Both the position numbers and the translations under genes were made by a program. The notes under the pieces are model-generated. The model worked only from the letters and a program-made list of their open reading frames with translations, had not been told where the DNA came from and did no database searches. From CAIYZT01 sp947461435 (GTDB lineage: Bacteria > Pseudomonadota > Alphaproteobacteria > Rhodobacterales > Rhodobacteraceae): a stretch of 64,000 nt of DNA. Shown here piece by piece: positions 25,099 to 34,019 of the stretch (positions are counted from its first letter, which is position 1; each line of letters opens with the position of its first letter). The stretch lies in NCBI GenBank assembly GCA_965284435.1, contig OZ260083.1, positions 1,302,001 to 1,366,000 on the forward strand, written 5' to 3'.

Positions 25099-26069
25099 CC
25101 CAAACCCTTGCCAAACACGGCTGGACATTGGGCCTTGCGGCCCTTTTCGCCGCGCTTTTGATCCTGACCAAAATGATCCAACCAGACTTTGGCCTGTCCG
25201 GACTCGACAGTCTTGGCCGTGCCGCGCTGCCCTTTGCCTTTGCCACGGCTGCGATGACCGTTGTGGTTCTGGCAGGCGGCATCGATCTGTCCGTCGCCTC
25301 CATGATGGCCGTCGCCTCTGTCACCGGCGCGCGCCTGATGGACGGTGCCACAGAAACCGAGGCCGTCTGGATCGTCGGGTTTGTCCTTGTGGTCGGCCTG
25401 TGCATGGGCGCGATTAACGGTGCCCTGATTGTCTTCACCCGGGTGCCGGACATTGTGGTGACTTTGTCGATGCTGTTTGTCTGGGAAGGCACGGCCCTTT
25501 TGATCCTGCAAGGCCCTGAAGGCGGCTGCGCGGTCTGGCTGACCAATTTGATCCTTGGCGGCCTGACCCTGCCGCTTTTGCCCGAAGGTCTGACCAATTG
25601 GCTGCCCAAGTCCGTGGTTCTGGTCATCGTGGTTCTGGGTGTGATCTGGGTCCCGATCCGCCGGTCAAAGCTGGGACTGTCGATCTACGCCGTTGGCAGT
25701 GACCCGCTGGCGGCCTACCGATCGGGGGTGTCGCTGGGGCAAACCCGCATCATTGCCTATGCGCTGGCTGGCCTTCTGGCCGCGCTGGGGGGATTGTCCC
25801 TGACCATGAGCACCGGCATCGGAGAGCCAATTCCCGGCCCCTACCTCATGGCCTCGGTCGCGGCCGTTGTGCTGGGCGGGGTGGCCCTGACAGGGGGCAA
25901 AGGGGGCCTGATGGGCCCTATTCTTGCGGTCTTTGTCCTGCGGTTGGTGCGGATGGATCTGACGCTTTTGTCGGTTGATCCGAATGTCACAACGATTATC
26001 GAAGGCACAATCATGGTGGTGGTGGTGATGTTTGGCGGATTGCTTGCACTTCGGGGGCGCATCAGATGA
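25095..26069 (+). CDS. Sugar ABC transporter permease (RbsC-like), first
   Basis: The 324-residue inner-membrane permease has 8-10 hydrophobic helices and the BPD_transp_2 family landmarks 'VVLAGGIDLSVASMMAVASV' near residue 55-74 and 'AVVLGGVALTGGKGGLMGPI' near 255-274. It forms the channel with the next permease. Both flanking overlaps are 4 bases (ATGA). Confidence 0.88.
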   Translation: MTQTLAKHGWTLGLAALFAALLILTKMIQPDFGLSGLDSLGRAALPFAFATAAMTVVVLAGGIDLSVASMMAVASVTGARLMDGATETEAVWIVGFVLVVGLCMGAINGALIVFTRVPDIVVTLSMLFVWEGTALLILQGPEGGCAVWLTNLILGGLTLPLLPEGLTNWLPKSVVLVIVVLGVIWVPIRRSKLGLSIYAVGSDPLAAYRSGVSLGQTRIIAYALAGLLAALGGLSLTMSTGIGEPIPGPYLMASVAAVVLGGVALTGGKGGLMGPILAVFVLRLVRMDLTLLSVDPNVTTIIEGTIMVVVVMFGGLLALRGRIR

Positions 26070-27025
26070 CCAAGGAACCTTCCCGGCTGTCGCGGGCCCT
26101 GTCTGATTATCCCTTGATCCCGCTGACCCTGCTTTTGGTCGTATTGGTTGTCGCGCTGGAACTGCTGCGCCCGGGCATCGTGAACGAACGCTGGATCGCC
26201 AATACCATCAAGTTCGCCATCCCCTTGGCCATGCTGGCGGCCTGCCAGACCCTGACCATGCTGACGGGCGGGATCGATCTTTCGGCCGGGGTCGCGGCCA
26301 CGGTCGTGGCCTTTGTCATGGCCACGCAGGTGCCCGTTCTTGGCGTGCCGCTAGCCATTGCCGTCTCGTTGATTCCGGCCATTGCGATGGGTCTTCTGAA
26401 TGGATTTGGAATTGCCATCTGCCGCGTGCATCCCCTGATCATGACCCTTGGCACGGGCCTTGTCGCCACGGGTTGCCTTCAGGTGTATCAGCGCTTTGTC
26501 ATCGCCAGTGGGTCTGTCGTGCCCGAGTCTTTGGCTTGGCTGGGAACCGGGCGCACCTTGGGGTTGCCCAATTCGCTGGTGCTGTTCTTGCCCTTTGCCG
26601 CGCTGATCCTTCTGGCCCAGCGCCAGACAGGATTTGGCCGTCTTCTTTATGCCATCGGCTCCAACGAAGGGGCGGCACGGCTGAGTGGGGTGCGCACATG
26701 GCAGGTTTATTTCACCCTTTACGCCTTGTCCGGCGTGATCGCTGGCATCACCGGACTTTTGTACGTCGGCCTGATCAAGGCCCCCTCCTTGTCGCTGGTG
26801 AACCCGATGCTTCTGCCCTCGGTGGCGGCGGCGGTTGTGGGCGGAACCTCGATCTTTGGCGGACGGGGCGGCTATGGCGGCACCATCCTTGGCGCGCTTA
26901 TTCTGACGGTGCTGGGCACGCTGTTGACGCTGGTGCAAATCCCCGAAGGTGCCCGGGGGGTATTCTTTGGCTTGATCATTCTGGCGGTGACCGCGATTTA
27001 CATGCGGCTGACCAACCAAACCTGA
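26066..27025 (+). CDS. Sugar ABC transporter permease (RbsC-like), second
   Basis: This 319-residue permease has the paired family motifs MLTGGIDLSAGVAATVVAF and 'AAVVGGTSIFGGRGGYGGTI', with about nine membrane segments. Two different RbsC-type subunits instead of one homodimer resembles some erythritol, inositol or rhamnose-type importers. The next oxidoreductase gene starts 13 bases downstream. Confidence 0.88.
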   Translation: MTKEPSRLSRALSDYPLIPLTLLLVVLVVALELLRPGIVNERWIANTIKFAIPLAMLAACQTLTMLTGGIDLSAGVAATVVAFVMATQVPVLGVPLAIAVSLIPAIAMGLLNGFGIAICRVHPLIMTLGTGLVATGCLQVYQRFVIASGSVVPESLAWLGTGRTLGLPNSLVLFLPFAALILLAQRQTGFGRLLYAIGSNEGAARLSGVRTWQVYFTLYALSGVIAGITGLLYVGLIKAPSLSLVNPMLLPSVAAAVVGGTSIFGGRGGYGGTILGALILTVLGTLLTLVQIPEGARGVFFGLIILAVTAIYMRLTNQT

Positions 27026-27038
27026 CAGGGGGAACGTC

Positions 27039-28112
27039 ATGGCACGACTGCGCGTGGTGGGCATCAGTTTTGACCATATGCATATGGGTGATCTGCTGCG
27101 GCTGGTTCATGATCATCCGGGGGCCGAGATCGTGGGTGTCTTCGATCCGTCCCGCGCCAAAATGGCCAGTGCCGCGGCCCAGTTCGCCCTGCCGGACGAC
27201 CGGATCTTTACTGATTTCGATGCCTGCATGGCAACCCGGCCCGACCTTGCGATCCTGTGCGCCGCGACGGCGGATCACGCCGAGTATACCGAACGTCTGG
27301 CGCGCTTTGGGGTGCATGTCTTTGTCGAAAAACCCTTTGCCGCCAACATCACCGATGCCCGCCGAATGGTTGCGGCCATGGCCCCGACGGGCAAGCTTTT
27401 GGCCATAAACTGGCCCCTTGCCTGGGTGCCATCGCATGTGACGGCCAAACGCCTGATCGACGAGGGGATGATCGGCCAGTTGAACGAGGTGCATTTTTAC
27501 GATGGAAATCGCGGCCCCTTGTTTCATCTGGCCGACAAGGTCGAGGTCAGCGCCCAAGAGGTGGAGCGGCAAAAGCCGCTGTCGTGGTGGTACAAACGGG
27601 CCTCGGGCGGGGGCAGTCTTTTGGATTATCTGGGCTATGGCGCGACCTTGGGCACCTGGTACATGAACGGCGAGGCGCCGATCGAGGTGACCTGCACCAC
27701 CGACCAGACCCCCGGGATCGAAGTGGATCAGCATTCGATCACCGTGTGCCGATACGCGCGGGGATTGTCGCGGATGGAAACCCGCTGGGGCACCTTTACC
27801 GATCCATGGATGATCCAGCCGCAGCCCAAATGCGGGTTTGTCTTCGTCGGATCGGAGGGCACGATCGCCTCTGAAGATTACGCGCCCCATGTCACTGTCC
27901 AGACGCGCGCGCGCCCCGAACCCCATGCCATCGTGGCCGATCCGCTGCCCGAGGGGCGCCGAAATGCCATAGAGTATGTTCTAGAATGCATCACCCAAGG
28001 CCGTGCGATCGACGGGCCGCTGAACCCGGAGCTGTGTCTGACCGCCCAGCGGATCGTGGACACGGCCGCGCGGTCGGCGGCAGAAAAACGCACGCTGGAG
28101 CTGATCAAGTGA
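27039..28112 (+). CDS. Gfo/Idh/MocA-family oxidoreductase (2 of 4)
   Basis: This 357-residue protein has a Rossmann N-terminus with an unusual opening (LRVVGISFDHMHMGDLL; the usual GxGxxG is replaced by a G-I-S-F-D-H-M-H pattern) and a standard EKP motif in VFVEKPFAANI. The C-terminal substrate domain includes 'SLLDYLGYGATLGTWYMNGE'. The loss of the glycine-rich loop may alter cofactor use. A GGGGGA ribosome site lies before the ATG. The next gene starts within its stop codon (GTGA). Confidence 0.78.
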   Translation: MARLRVVGISFDHMHMGDLLRLVHDHPGAEIVGVFDPSRAKMASAAAQFALPDDRIFTDFDACMATRPDLAILCAATADHAEYTERLARFGVHVFVEKPFAANITDARRMVAAMAPTGKLLAINWPLAWVPSHVTAKRLIDEGMIGQLNEVHFYDGNRGPLFHLADKVEVSAQEVERQKPLSWWYKRASGGGSLLDYLGYGATLGTWYMNGEAPIEVTCTTDQTPGIEVDQHSITVCRYARGLSRMETRWGTFTDPWMIQPQPKCGFVFVGSEGTIASEDYAPHVTVQTRARPEPHAIVADPLPEGRRNAIEYVLECITQGRAIDGPLNPELCLTAQRIVDTAARSAAEKRTLELIK

Positions 28113-29221
28113 CCCAGACCCCCGACCCGGAGGCCTATGCGCTGACCTCGGCCCGCGTGGCCGAGGTTGCGGCCCCCGATTTGCCCTATCTGCCGCCCGC
28201 GCCGCGCGCCTATCGGCCCCGGATCGCCCTGATCGGGGCGGGCGGAATCGCACCGGCGCATCTGGCGGCGTACCGGGACGCCGGGTTCGAGGTGGCCGCG
28301 ATTTGCGGGCGAACCTTTGGAAAAGCCGAGGCTTTGGTGGCAGAATATGCCCCCCATGCGCGCGCGACGACCGATTATGCCTCGGTTCTGGCGGATCCGT
28401 CGATCGACGTTCTGGATATCACGCCCCATCCCGCCGACCGCCTGCCCCTGATCGAAGCCGGGCTTCGGGCCAAAAAGCACGTCTTGTCGCAAAAACCCTT
28501 TGTTCTGGATCTGGACGCGGGGGCGGCGCTTGTTTCGATGGCGCGCGATGCGGGCGTGCGGCTGGCCGTGAATCAGAACGGGCGCTGGGCGCCGCATATG
28601 GCCTGGATGCGGGCGGCGGTTCGGGCGGGGATCATCGGACAGGTGCAATCGGTGCATGCGGCGGTGCATTGGAACCATGGATGGATCGCCGGCACGCCCT
28701 TTGACAGCCTGCCTGACCTGATCTTGGGCGATTTTGGCATTCATTGGTTCGACTTTGTCGCAAGCCTGACGGGCAGGCGGGCGCAAAGCGTTTTTGCCAC
28801 CTCGTCCCGCGCGCCGGGGCAAGGGGCAAAGGCCCCCCTGCAGGCGCAGGCCCTGATCCGATTGGACGAGGGGCAGGCCAGTTTGATATTCGGCGGCGCA
28901 AGCGGCTTTGGGCCCAGCGACACAAGTTTTGTCAGCGGCACACGTGGCAGTCTGGAATCGCGTGGCCCCGACCTTGGCCAACAAAGGGTTGCCCTGACCA
29001 CAGCGGCCGGACGGGCGGAGCCACGACTGTCGGGCACATGGTTCAACGACGGGTTTCGGGGGGCCATGGGCGCGCTTTTGGTCGCGGTCGAGACCGGGAG
29101 CGAACCTGACAATGGCGCTGAAGAAAACCTGCATAGTCTGGCCTTGTGTTTTGCCGCGATCCAGTCGCGCCGCACCGGGCGCGAGGTGGATGTGGGATCC
29201 GTCCGGAGGATCGACTTATGA
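28109..29221 (+). CDS. Gfo/Idh/MocA-family oxidoreductase (3 of 4)
   Basis: This 370-residue protein starts at GTG 28109, which overlaps the upstream TGA. An N-terminal extension of about 35 residues ending in a Pro-rich 'DLPYLPPAPRAYRPR' precedes the cofactor loop GAGGIAPAHLAAY. The EKP motif is changed to QKP (HVLSQKPFVLD), as in one Gfo/Idh subgroup. 'GDFGIHWFDFVASLTG' supplies the usual catalytic-region His. The frame is open to 27986 on the left, but that part overlaps the previous gene. The stop overlaps the fourth oxidoreductase. Confidence 0.78.
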   Translation: MTQTPDPEAYALTSARVAEVAAPDLPYLPPAPRAYRPRIALIGAGGIAPAHLAAYRDAGFEVAAICGRTFGKAEALVAEYAPHARATTDYASVLADPSIDVLDITPHPADRLPLIEAGLRAKKHVLSQKPFVLDLDAGAALVSMARDAGVRLAVNQNGRWAPHMAWMRAAVRAGIIGQVQSVHAAVHWNHGWIAGTPFDSLPDLILGDFGIHWFDFVASLTGRRAQSVFATSSRAPGQGAKAPLQAQALIRLDEGQASLIFGGASGFGPSDTSFVSGTRGSLESRGPDLGQQRVALTTAAGRAEPRLSGTWFNDGFRGAMGALLVAVETGSEPDNGAEENLHSLALCFAAIQSRRTGREVDVGSVRRIDL

Positions 29222-30252
29222 CCGTTGTGAAAGCCCTGATCGTTGGTCTTGGAACCATGGGCCAATCCCATGCCTTGGCCCTGCACCGCCATGCGGGGGC
29301 GCAGATCGTGGGCCTTGTGAACCGGTCGGCCCGAGAGTTGCCCGAAGATTTGCAGGGCTATCCGCTGTTTTCCACCTTTGACGAAGGGTTGGCCCAAGCG
29401 CCGGATCTGGTGGTGATCGCCACCTATACCGACAGTCATGCAGATCTTGCGATCCGGGCCATGCGGGCCGGGGCGCATGTCTTTGTCGAAAAGCCGCTGG
29501 CCGGAACGGTGGCCGATGCCCGGCGCGTCGTGGCGGTGGCGCGCGAGACGGGCCGTAAGGTGGTTGTGGGCTATATTCTACGCCATCACCCCAGTTGGAC
29601 CCGCCTGATCACCGAGGCGCGGGCGCTGGGCGGGCCTTATGTGTTTCGCATGAACCTGAACCAACAATCCAGCGGCGCCCAGTGGGAGGTGCACAAGGCG
29701 TTGATGCAAACCACCTCTCCGTTGGTGGACTGCGGGGTGCATTATGTGGATGTCATGTGCCAGATCACCGATGCCGCGCCGGTTCGGGTGCAGGGGATGG
29801 GGCTGCGACTGTCTGATGAGATTTCGCCGGATATGTATAACTATGGGCAGCTTCAGGTCTTTTTCGCCGACGGCTCTGTCGGCTGGTACGAAGCGGGCTG
29901 GGGGCCGATGATGTCGGAGACGGCCTTTTTCGTGAAGGATGTCGTCAGTCCCAAGGGATCGGTGTCGATTTTGGATGCGGACAAGGGCCGCTCGTCTGAC
30001 ATTGGGGGGCATACCAAAGTGGGCAGCCTGTTGGTGCATCGGCCCGGGGACGACCGGCATATCGAACTGCCCGACGAGCCGGACCATCAGGCGCTGTGCG
30101 ACGCCGAGCAGGATTTTGTCCTGCGCGCGGTGGCGCAGGATCTGGATCTGTCACGCCATATGCACGATGCCGTTCAATCGCTGCGAATCTGTCTTGCGGC
30201 CGACGAAAGCATCCGCATGGGGCGAAGTGTTCTGCTTGATCTGGAAAATTGA
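29218..30252 (+). CDS. Gfo/Idh/MocA-family oxidoreductase (4 of 4)
   Basis: The 344-residue enzyme has the cofactor loop GLGTMGQSHALAL and an intact EKP motif (VFVEKPLAGTV), followed by 'PLVDCGVHYVDVMCQITDA' with the conserved Asp/His pair for catalysis. It begins at ATG 29218 inside the previous stop (ATGA) and is the last gene of the operon. A different active-site neighbourhood from the other three suggests a separate step, not simple duplication. Confidence 0.8.
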   Translation: MTVVKALIVGLGTMGQSHALALHRHAGAQIVGLVNRSARELPEDLQGYPLFSTFDEGLAQAPDLVVIATYTDSHADLAIRAMRAGAHVFVEKPLAGTVADARRVVAVARETGRKVVVGYILRHHPSWTRLITEARALGGPYVFRMNLNQQSSGAQWEVHKALMQTTSPLVDCGVHYVDVMCQITDAAPVRVQGMGLRLSDEISPDMYNYGQLQVFFADGSVGWYEAGWGPMMSETAFFVKDVVSPKGSVSILDADKGRSSDIGGHTKVGSLLVHRPGDDRHIELPDEPDHQALCDAEQDFVLRAVAQDLDLSRHMHDAVQSLRICLAADESIRMGRSVLLDLEN

Positions 30253-30349
30253 GCGAACTCAATCGCGTTATTTCTGACCCTTGTTTGGGCCGCATCCGGG
30301 ATGGAGCGGACAGCCATGATGCACCGTGCCGCAAAAAGGTAAAGCGCGT

Positions 30350-31222
30350 CTAAAGCGACAGATCGCACCAAAGGGGCAGATGATCAGAGGCGGTTTGGTT
30401 CGGGTCTGACCAGACGCGGCGCAGATGGGGCGCAAGATCGGCGCTGATCAGGATATGATCAAGTTGGCGCAGACGCCTTTGCCCCGCGATGATTTTTTCG
30501 TGGCTGTGCAAGACGGCCCCGGTCAGGGCTGCGGCATCCACCAGCCCATCGGCATAGCGCGCGGCGGGATGATAGGGGGTTTGGCCCAACAAAAGGGTCA
30601 TTTCGGCGCTGCCCGGTTCACAGTTGAAATCGCCCATCAGAACCACGGAGGCGGGGTTTGGCGGCTCTGCCTGTCCTTCGGTCCAGTTGCGGGTGGGTTC
30701 ATCGTCGGTGCCGCTCCATGGGGGGCCGGAAGCGGCGGATTGGGCGAGGATCGTTTGAAGATGGGTGATCTGCATCAGACGTTCGGGCGTGCCGACATGG
30801 GCCAGATGCAGGCTGAAGACGCGCAGCGGGCCGCTGGGGGCGGCAATGCACGCCTCAAGCGCGGCGGTTTGGGTGTTCAGCGGGTCCAGCATTCGGCGCA
30901 GGGGCAGCAGGTGCAGCCTTGTCCACACAATCGGCCAGCGTGACAGGATCATCGGGCCGAACTGGCGGCGACGATTGACCACGCGTGTGCCGATCCGCTG
31001 GGAGGCGTCCATGTCAAAGGCGGGGCCGTAGGCGGTGTAATGGCTGGGCAGGGCCGATTCGAGCCGTGCGGGCTGATCGTCGAAGTCCGTGCGTTGCCAT
31101 TGCCGATCGACCTCTTGCAGGGCGATGATATCGGCCCCCTGCATCACCTGCGCGGCGCGGGACAGATCATAGCGGCCATCGGTGCCAAAGCCGTACTGGA
31201 TGTTGTAGCTGAGCAGGATCAT
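30350..31222 (-). CDS. Endonuclease/exonuclease/phosphatase (EEP) family protein
   Basis: The 290-residue protein has the EEP catalytic series in order: SYNIQYG, IALQEVDRQW (metal-binding Glu), FSLHLAHV, LMGDFNCE (Asp and Asn), LDHILIS, and SDHLPLW (catalytic Asp-His). No signal peptide is evident. The ATG at 31222 opens the conserved first strand; the frame continues to 31849 but there it is antisense to the GNAT gene. It may hydrolyse DNA, phosphoinositide-like or phosphodiester substrates; which one is not visible. Confidence 0.85.
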   Translation of the reverse strand: MILLSYNIQYGFGTDGRYDLSRAAQVMQGADIIALQEVDRQWQRTDFDDQPARLESALPSHYTAYGPAFDMDASQRIGTRVVNRRRQFGPMILSRWPIVWTRLHLLPLRRMLDPLNTQTAALEACIAAPSGPLRVFSLHLAHVGTPERLMQITHLQTILAQSAASGPPWSGTDDEPTRNWTEGQAEPPNPASVVLMGDFNCEPGSAEMTLLLGQTPYHPAARYADGLVDAAALTGAVLHSHEKIIAGQRRLRQLDHILISADLAPHLRRVWSDPNQTASDHLPLWCDLSL

Positions 31223-31357
31223 GGGCGCAGCGTAGGGGCGCGCGCCGGGCGGGGCAAGGGGGGCGCTGTGCGGATCGTCGGGGATGGATTTGTTCCCTTG
31301 GGGGGCTGGACGGCGCGCGGGTTCTTTGATCTGACGGTGGGCCAGGAGGACGGTACC

Positions 31358-31795
31358 ATGATGATCGAGGCACCACGGGCAGAGGATTTTGCGGAATGGG
31401 CGCGGCTTTATGCCGGATATGCCGCGTTTTATGGCGTGGAGCAGACCGACGAGATGCGAGCGCGTGTCTGGGGGTGGATTAGCGATGCCGGGCATCCGGT
31501 GCAGGCCTTGGTGGCGCGAGATGGGGCGGGACTGATTGGGTTGGCGCATTTTCGGCCCTTTTCGCGGCCGTTGTCGGCGACGACGGGGGGGTATCTGGAC
31601 GATCTGTTCGTCGATCCGGCGGTGCGCGGCACCGGCGCCGGACGCCAGTTGATTGCGGGTGTTAAGGCGGCAGGACGCGCGCAGGGATGGTCGGTGATCC
31701 GCTGGATCACGGCGCAGGACAATGCGCGGGCGCGCGGGCTGTATGACGCGGTGGCGCAAGAGACCAAATGGGTGACCTATGACCTTAAACTTTAA
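31358..31795 (+). CDS. GNAT-family N-acetyltransferase
   Basis: The 145-residue protein has the acetyl-CoA-binding pattern of motif A ('YLDDLFVDPAVRGTGAGRQL', R/Q-x-x-G-x-G/A form) and motif B 'ITAQDNARARGLYDAV'. AGGAGGA lies about 8 bases before the ATG at 31358. The acceptor is unknown. It diverges from the EEP gene and lies upstream of the cold-shock gene leader. Confidence 0.85.
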   Translation: MMIEAPRAEDFAEWARLYAGYAAFYGVEQTDEMRARVWGWISDAGHPVQALVARDGAGLIGLAHFRPFSRPLSATTGGYLDDLFVDPAVRGTGAGRQLIAGVKAAGRAQGWSVIRWITAQDNARARGLYDAVAQETKWVTYDLKL

Positions 31796-31973
31796 GGCCG
31801 CAGAAACATTTCGGCGATGACTTGCCATTTGGCCGCATCGGCTGTACACGCAGGGCGCGAAACGCTTTCTATCGATCTACTCTGTCTCCATCACGGCTTC
31901 AGACACTCGATCCAAGTGACTAAGCCGGGCCATCGCGTGTTGTGGGTGGCAATCTAAATTAGGAGACATCACT
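31796..31973 (+). promoter_or_regulatory. Long untranslated leader region of the cold-shock gene
   Basis: The 178 bases between the GNAT stop and cspA hold no credible gene and end with the ribosome site TAGGAGA 8 bases before the ATG. A long structured leader is usual for csp genes and can act in temperature control. No specific motif was identified here. Confidence 0.4.
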
Positions 31974-32180
31974 ATGGCCAATGGCACAGTGAAATGGTTC
32001 AACACCACCAAGGGTTTCGGTTTCATCGCTCCGGCGTCGGGCGGCAAAGACGTGTTCGTGCACGTTTCGGCAGTTGAGCGCGCTGGCATCCGCCAGTTGG
32101 ACGACGGTCAGGCTGTGACCTTTGACGTCGAAAAGGGCCGTGACGGCCGCGAATCGGCGATCAACCTCGCGCTGGCATAA
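31974..32180 (+). CDS. cspA: Cold-shock protein (CspA family)
   Basis: The 68-residue single-domain OB-fold protein binds single-stranded RNA/DNA and melts RNA structure in the cytoplasm. RNP1-like KGFGFIAP and RNP2-like VFVHVSAVE are both present after the family start MANGTVKWFNTTKGF. Length and composition are standard for alphaproteobacterial Csp. It is monocistronic, with a long leader and a terminator 41 bases downstream. Confidence 0.96.
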   Translation: MANGTVKWFNTTKGFGFIAPASGGKDVFVHVSAVERAGIRQLDDGQAVTFDVEKGRDGRESAINLALA

Positions 32181-32220
32181 TGCCGCAGTGCCCTGCGGGG
32201 CGCGCGCGAGAACATGAATG

Positions 32221-32255
32221 AAGGGGGTGGTGCAAACCGCCCCCTTTTCTTTTTG
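32221..32255 (+). terminator. Rho-independent terminator of cspA
   Basis: A stem of about 10 bp (32221-32230 with 32237-32246, one G-T pair) and a 6-base loop is followed by TTCTTTTT. It separates cspA from the hydrolase gene. Confidence 0.85.
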
Positions 32256-32292
32256 CCCGGCACGGTTAGGGTCGGGCCAAAACGGAGACCCC

Positions 32293-33429
32293 ATGCAAAA
32301 CCGAATTGACATCACACGGCCCGATGCCCCGGACCTTGCCGGCTTTGGCCCCCATGCCGTGGGGGTTACCACGAAGGTCATGGTCCACAAAGGACAGGTG
32401 GATGTGCTGGCCGCCAGCGCGCAGGTGCAACCGCGCTATGACCGGGCCTTGACGGTGGAATACTGGTATCCGGCGGCTGCGGGCACGGCGGCGGGGGGCC
32501 AATATGATACGGTGATGCGCGACGGCCACCGCAAGGTGGTGCTGCACGGCCGCGCTGCGCGCGAGGCTGCGCGGGGCGATGACAGCGGGCCTTTGGTCAT
32601 CATCAGCCATGGATTTCCGGGAAACCGGATGCTGATGGCGCATTTTGCCGAACATCTGGCCTCGCATGGGTACCGGGTTGCGGCGATCGACCACCGCGAC
32701 AGCACCTATGACGATCCCGCTTATCTGGGGGGGCAAAGCTTTGGCTCCACCTTGGTGAACCGGCCTTTGGATACGGCCTTTGTGGCGGCAGAGTTGGGCG
32801 GGGATTATGCCATCATTGGGTATTCGATGGGCGGCTATGGCGCGTTGATTGCGGCGGGGGCGGGCGTGGCGGCACAGGCGGTGACGGGCGAAGGCGCGCC
32901 GCCGGCGGGGCTGCTGGGGGTGCACAGCGCCCCGGTGGTGCCGGCGCGGCTGAAGGCGGTGATCCCGATCGGACCCTGGGGGCGGCACCGGGGATTTTGG
33001 ACGGCCGAAGGGTTGGCCGGGATGCAGCGGCCCTGCCTGATCATGGCCGGATCGGCCGATGATGTTTCGGATTACGAAGGCGGCATGCGGCGTATCTTCG
33101 CCGAATCCGGGTCTGCGACCTGGCTTTTGACCTTTGACGGGGCGGGTCATAACGCCGCTGCGCCGATCCCCGCCCCGCAAGAGGCATGGGAGCCGTCTGA
33201 TCATCTGGCTTGGCCCCCTTTTTCGCATTACGGCGATGCGGTTTGGGACAATCTGCGCATGAACAACATCGCGCAACATTTCGCCTTGGGCTTTCTGGAT
33301 TGGCATCTGCGCGGTCAGATTGACCGGGCGGCATTTTTCGGGCCCGGATGGCCCGGTTTTGCCGAAGGCAAGGCGCCCGGATTGCGGCTTGAATCCAATC
33401 CGTTGGCCGCAGCTGCCGCGGCAGGTTAG
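32293..33429 (+). CDS. Alpha/beta hydrolase (dienelactone hydrolase / lipase-like)
   Basis: The 378-residue protein has 'LVIISHGFPGNRMLMAHFAE' (oxyanion-region HGFPG), the nucleophile elbow GYSMGGYGA (S178) and a later GAGHNAA histidine. The N-terminal part 'RALTVEYWYPAA' is typical of platelet-activating-factor-acetylhydrolase-like secreted or cytosolic esterases. No signal peptide is seen. GGAG stands 6 bases before the ATG at 32293. Its 3' end faces allA with a 7-base gap. A link to purine catabolism is not supported by sequence. Confidence 0.78.
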   Translation: MQNRIDITRPDAPDLAGFGPHAVGVTTKVMVHKGQVDVLAASAQVQPRYDRALTVEYWYPAAAGTAAGGQYDTVMRDGHRKVVLHGRAAREAARGDDSGPLVIISHGFPGNRMLMAHFAEHLASHGYRVAAIDHRDSTYDDPAYLGGQSFGSTLVNRPLDTAFVAAELGGDYAIIGYSMGGYGALIAAGAGVAAQAVTGEGAPPAGLLGVHSAPVVPARLKAVIPIGPWGRHRGFWTAEGLAGMQRPCLIMAGSADDVSDYEGGMRRIFAESGSATWLLTFDGAGHNAAAPIPAPQEAWEPSDHLAWPPFSHYGDAVWDNLRMNNIAQHFALGFLDWHLRGQIDRAAFFGPGWPGFAEGKAPGLRLESNPLAAAAAAG

Positions 33430-33436
33430 CCCCAGA

Positions 33437-33940
33437 TCACGATTGTGCGGCGGCGGGCTGTTCGGCGGTGACGCGGAAGGCTGAGGGGTAGCGATATTCT
33501 TCGAGATTGGGGGATGTGCCGATGCGGTCGATCACGGCGAACAGGCCGGGGGCCGCAAGGGGCGTCAGCACACCGTGCCATGTTCCGCGGTGCAGGTTGA
33601 TGGCCTGCGCGCCGTTGGTCAAAAAGGCCAGAGGCCTGCCGGGGCGGCCGCCCATATCGGGCGCGACAATGACGAGGAAGGGGTTCTGTGTCATCGGCAC
33701 GAAGGCTTGGGATCCTTCGGGATGGCGTTCGACCAAGTTGAAATCATAGGGCAGGGCGCGCGGTTCTGCCTGAAAGATTGAGATTCCGGGGCGGGAATCG
33801 GTTGTGTCGAGGCGCGCCAGATCATGGTGGCGGTGGCACAGGCCATCGTTGATCAAGCGAAAACTGCCCATCGCTTCAAGGACATCGCCGAAGGGCGCAA
33901 AGGTGGCGGCGCTGAGGGGTTTGGGCATCAAGATCTGCAT
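33437..33940 (-). CDS. allA: Ureidoglycolate lyase
   Basis: AllA splits (S)-ureidoglycolate into glyoxylate and urea, the last step of allantoin use. The 167-residue protein has a cupin-like fold with the family sequences MPKPLSAATFAPFGDVLEA, 'VERHPEGSQAFVPM' and 'NLHRGTWHGVL', which matches E. coli AllA in length. It is the last gene of the minus-strand puuE-allE-allA set; a 79-base gap to allE contains the ribosome site. The frame beyond 33940 overlaps the end of allE and is not conserved. Confidence 0.9.
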   Translation of the reverse strand: MQILMPKPLSAATFAPFGDVLEAMGSFRLINDGLCHRHHDLARLDTTDSRPGISIFQAEPRALPYDFNLVERHPEGSQAFVPMTQNPFLVIVAPDMGGRPGRPLAFLTNGAQAINLHRGTWHGVLTPLAAPGLFAVIDRIGTSPNLEEYRYPSAFRVTAEQPAAAQS

Positions 33941-34019
33941 GGGGAACCTTTGGCAATGTCGCAAGCGAGGTGGACCGCCCCCCGGCAATGTGAAGGGCGG
34001 TGGATCGGACCGAACGGAT

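Noticed and set aside
31223..31849. N-terminal extension of the EEP-family protein
   Set aside because: The segment is antisense to the GNAT gene and the conserved first strand begins at 31222.
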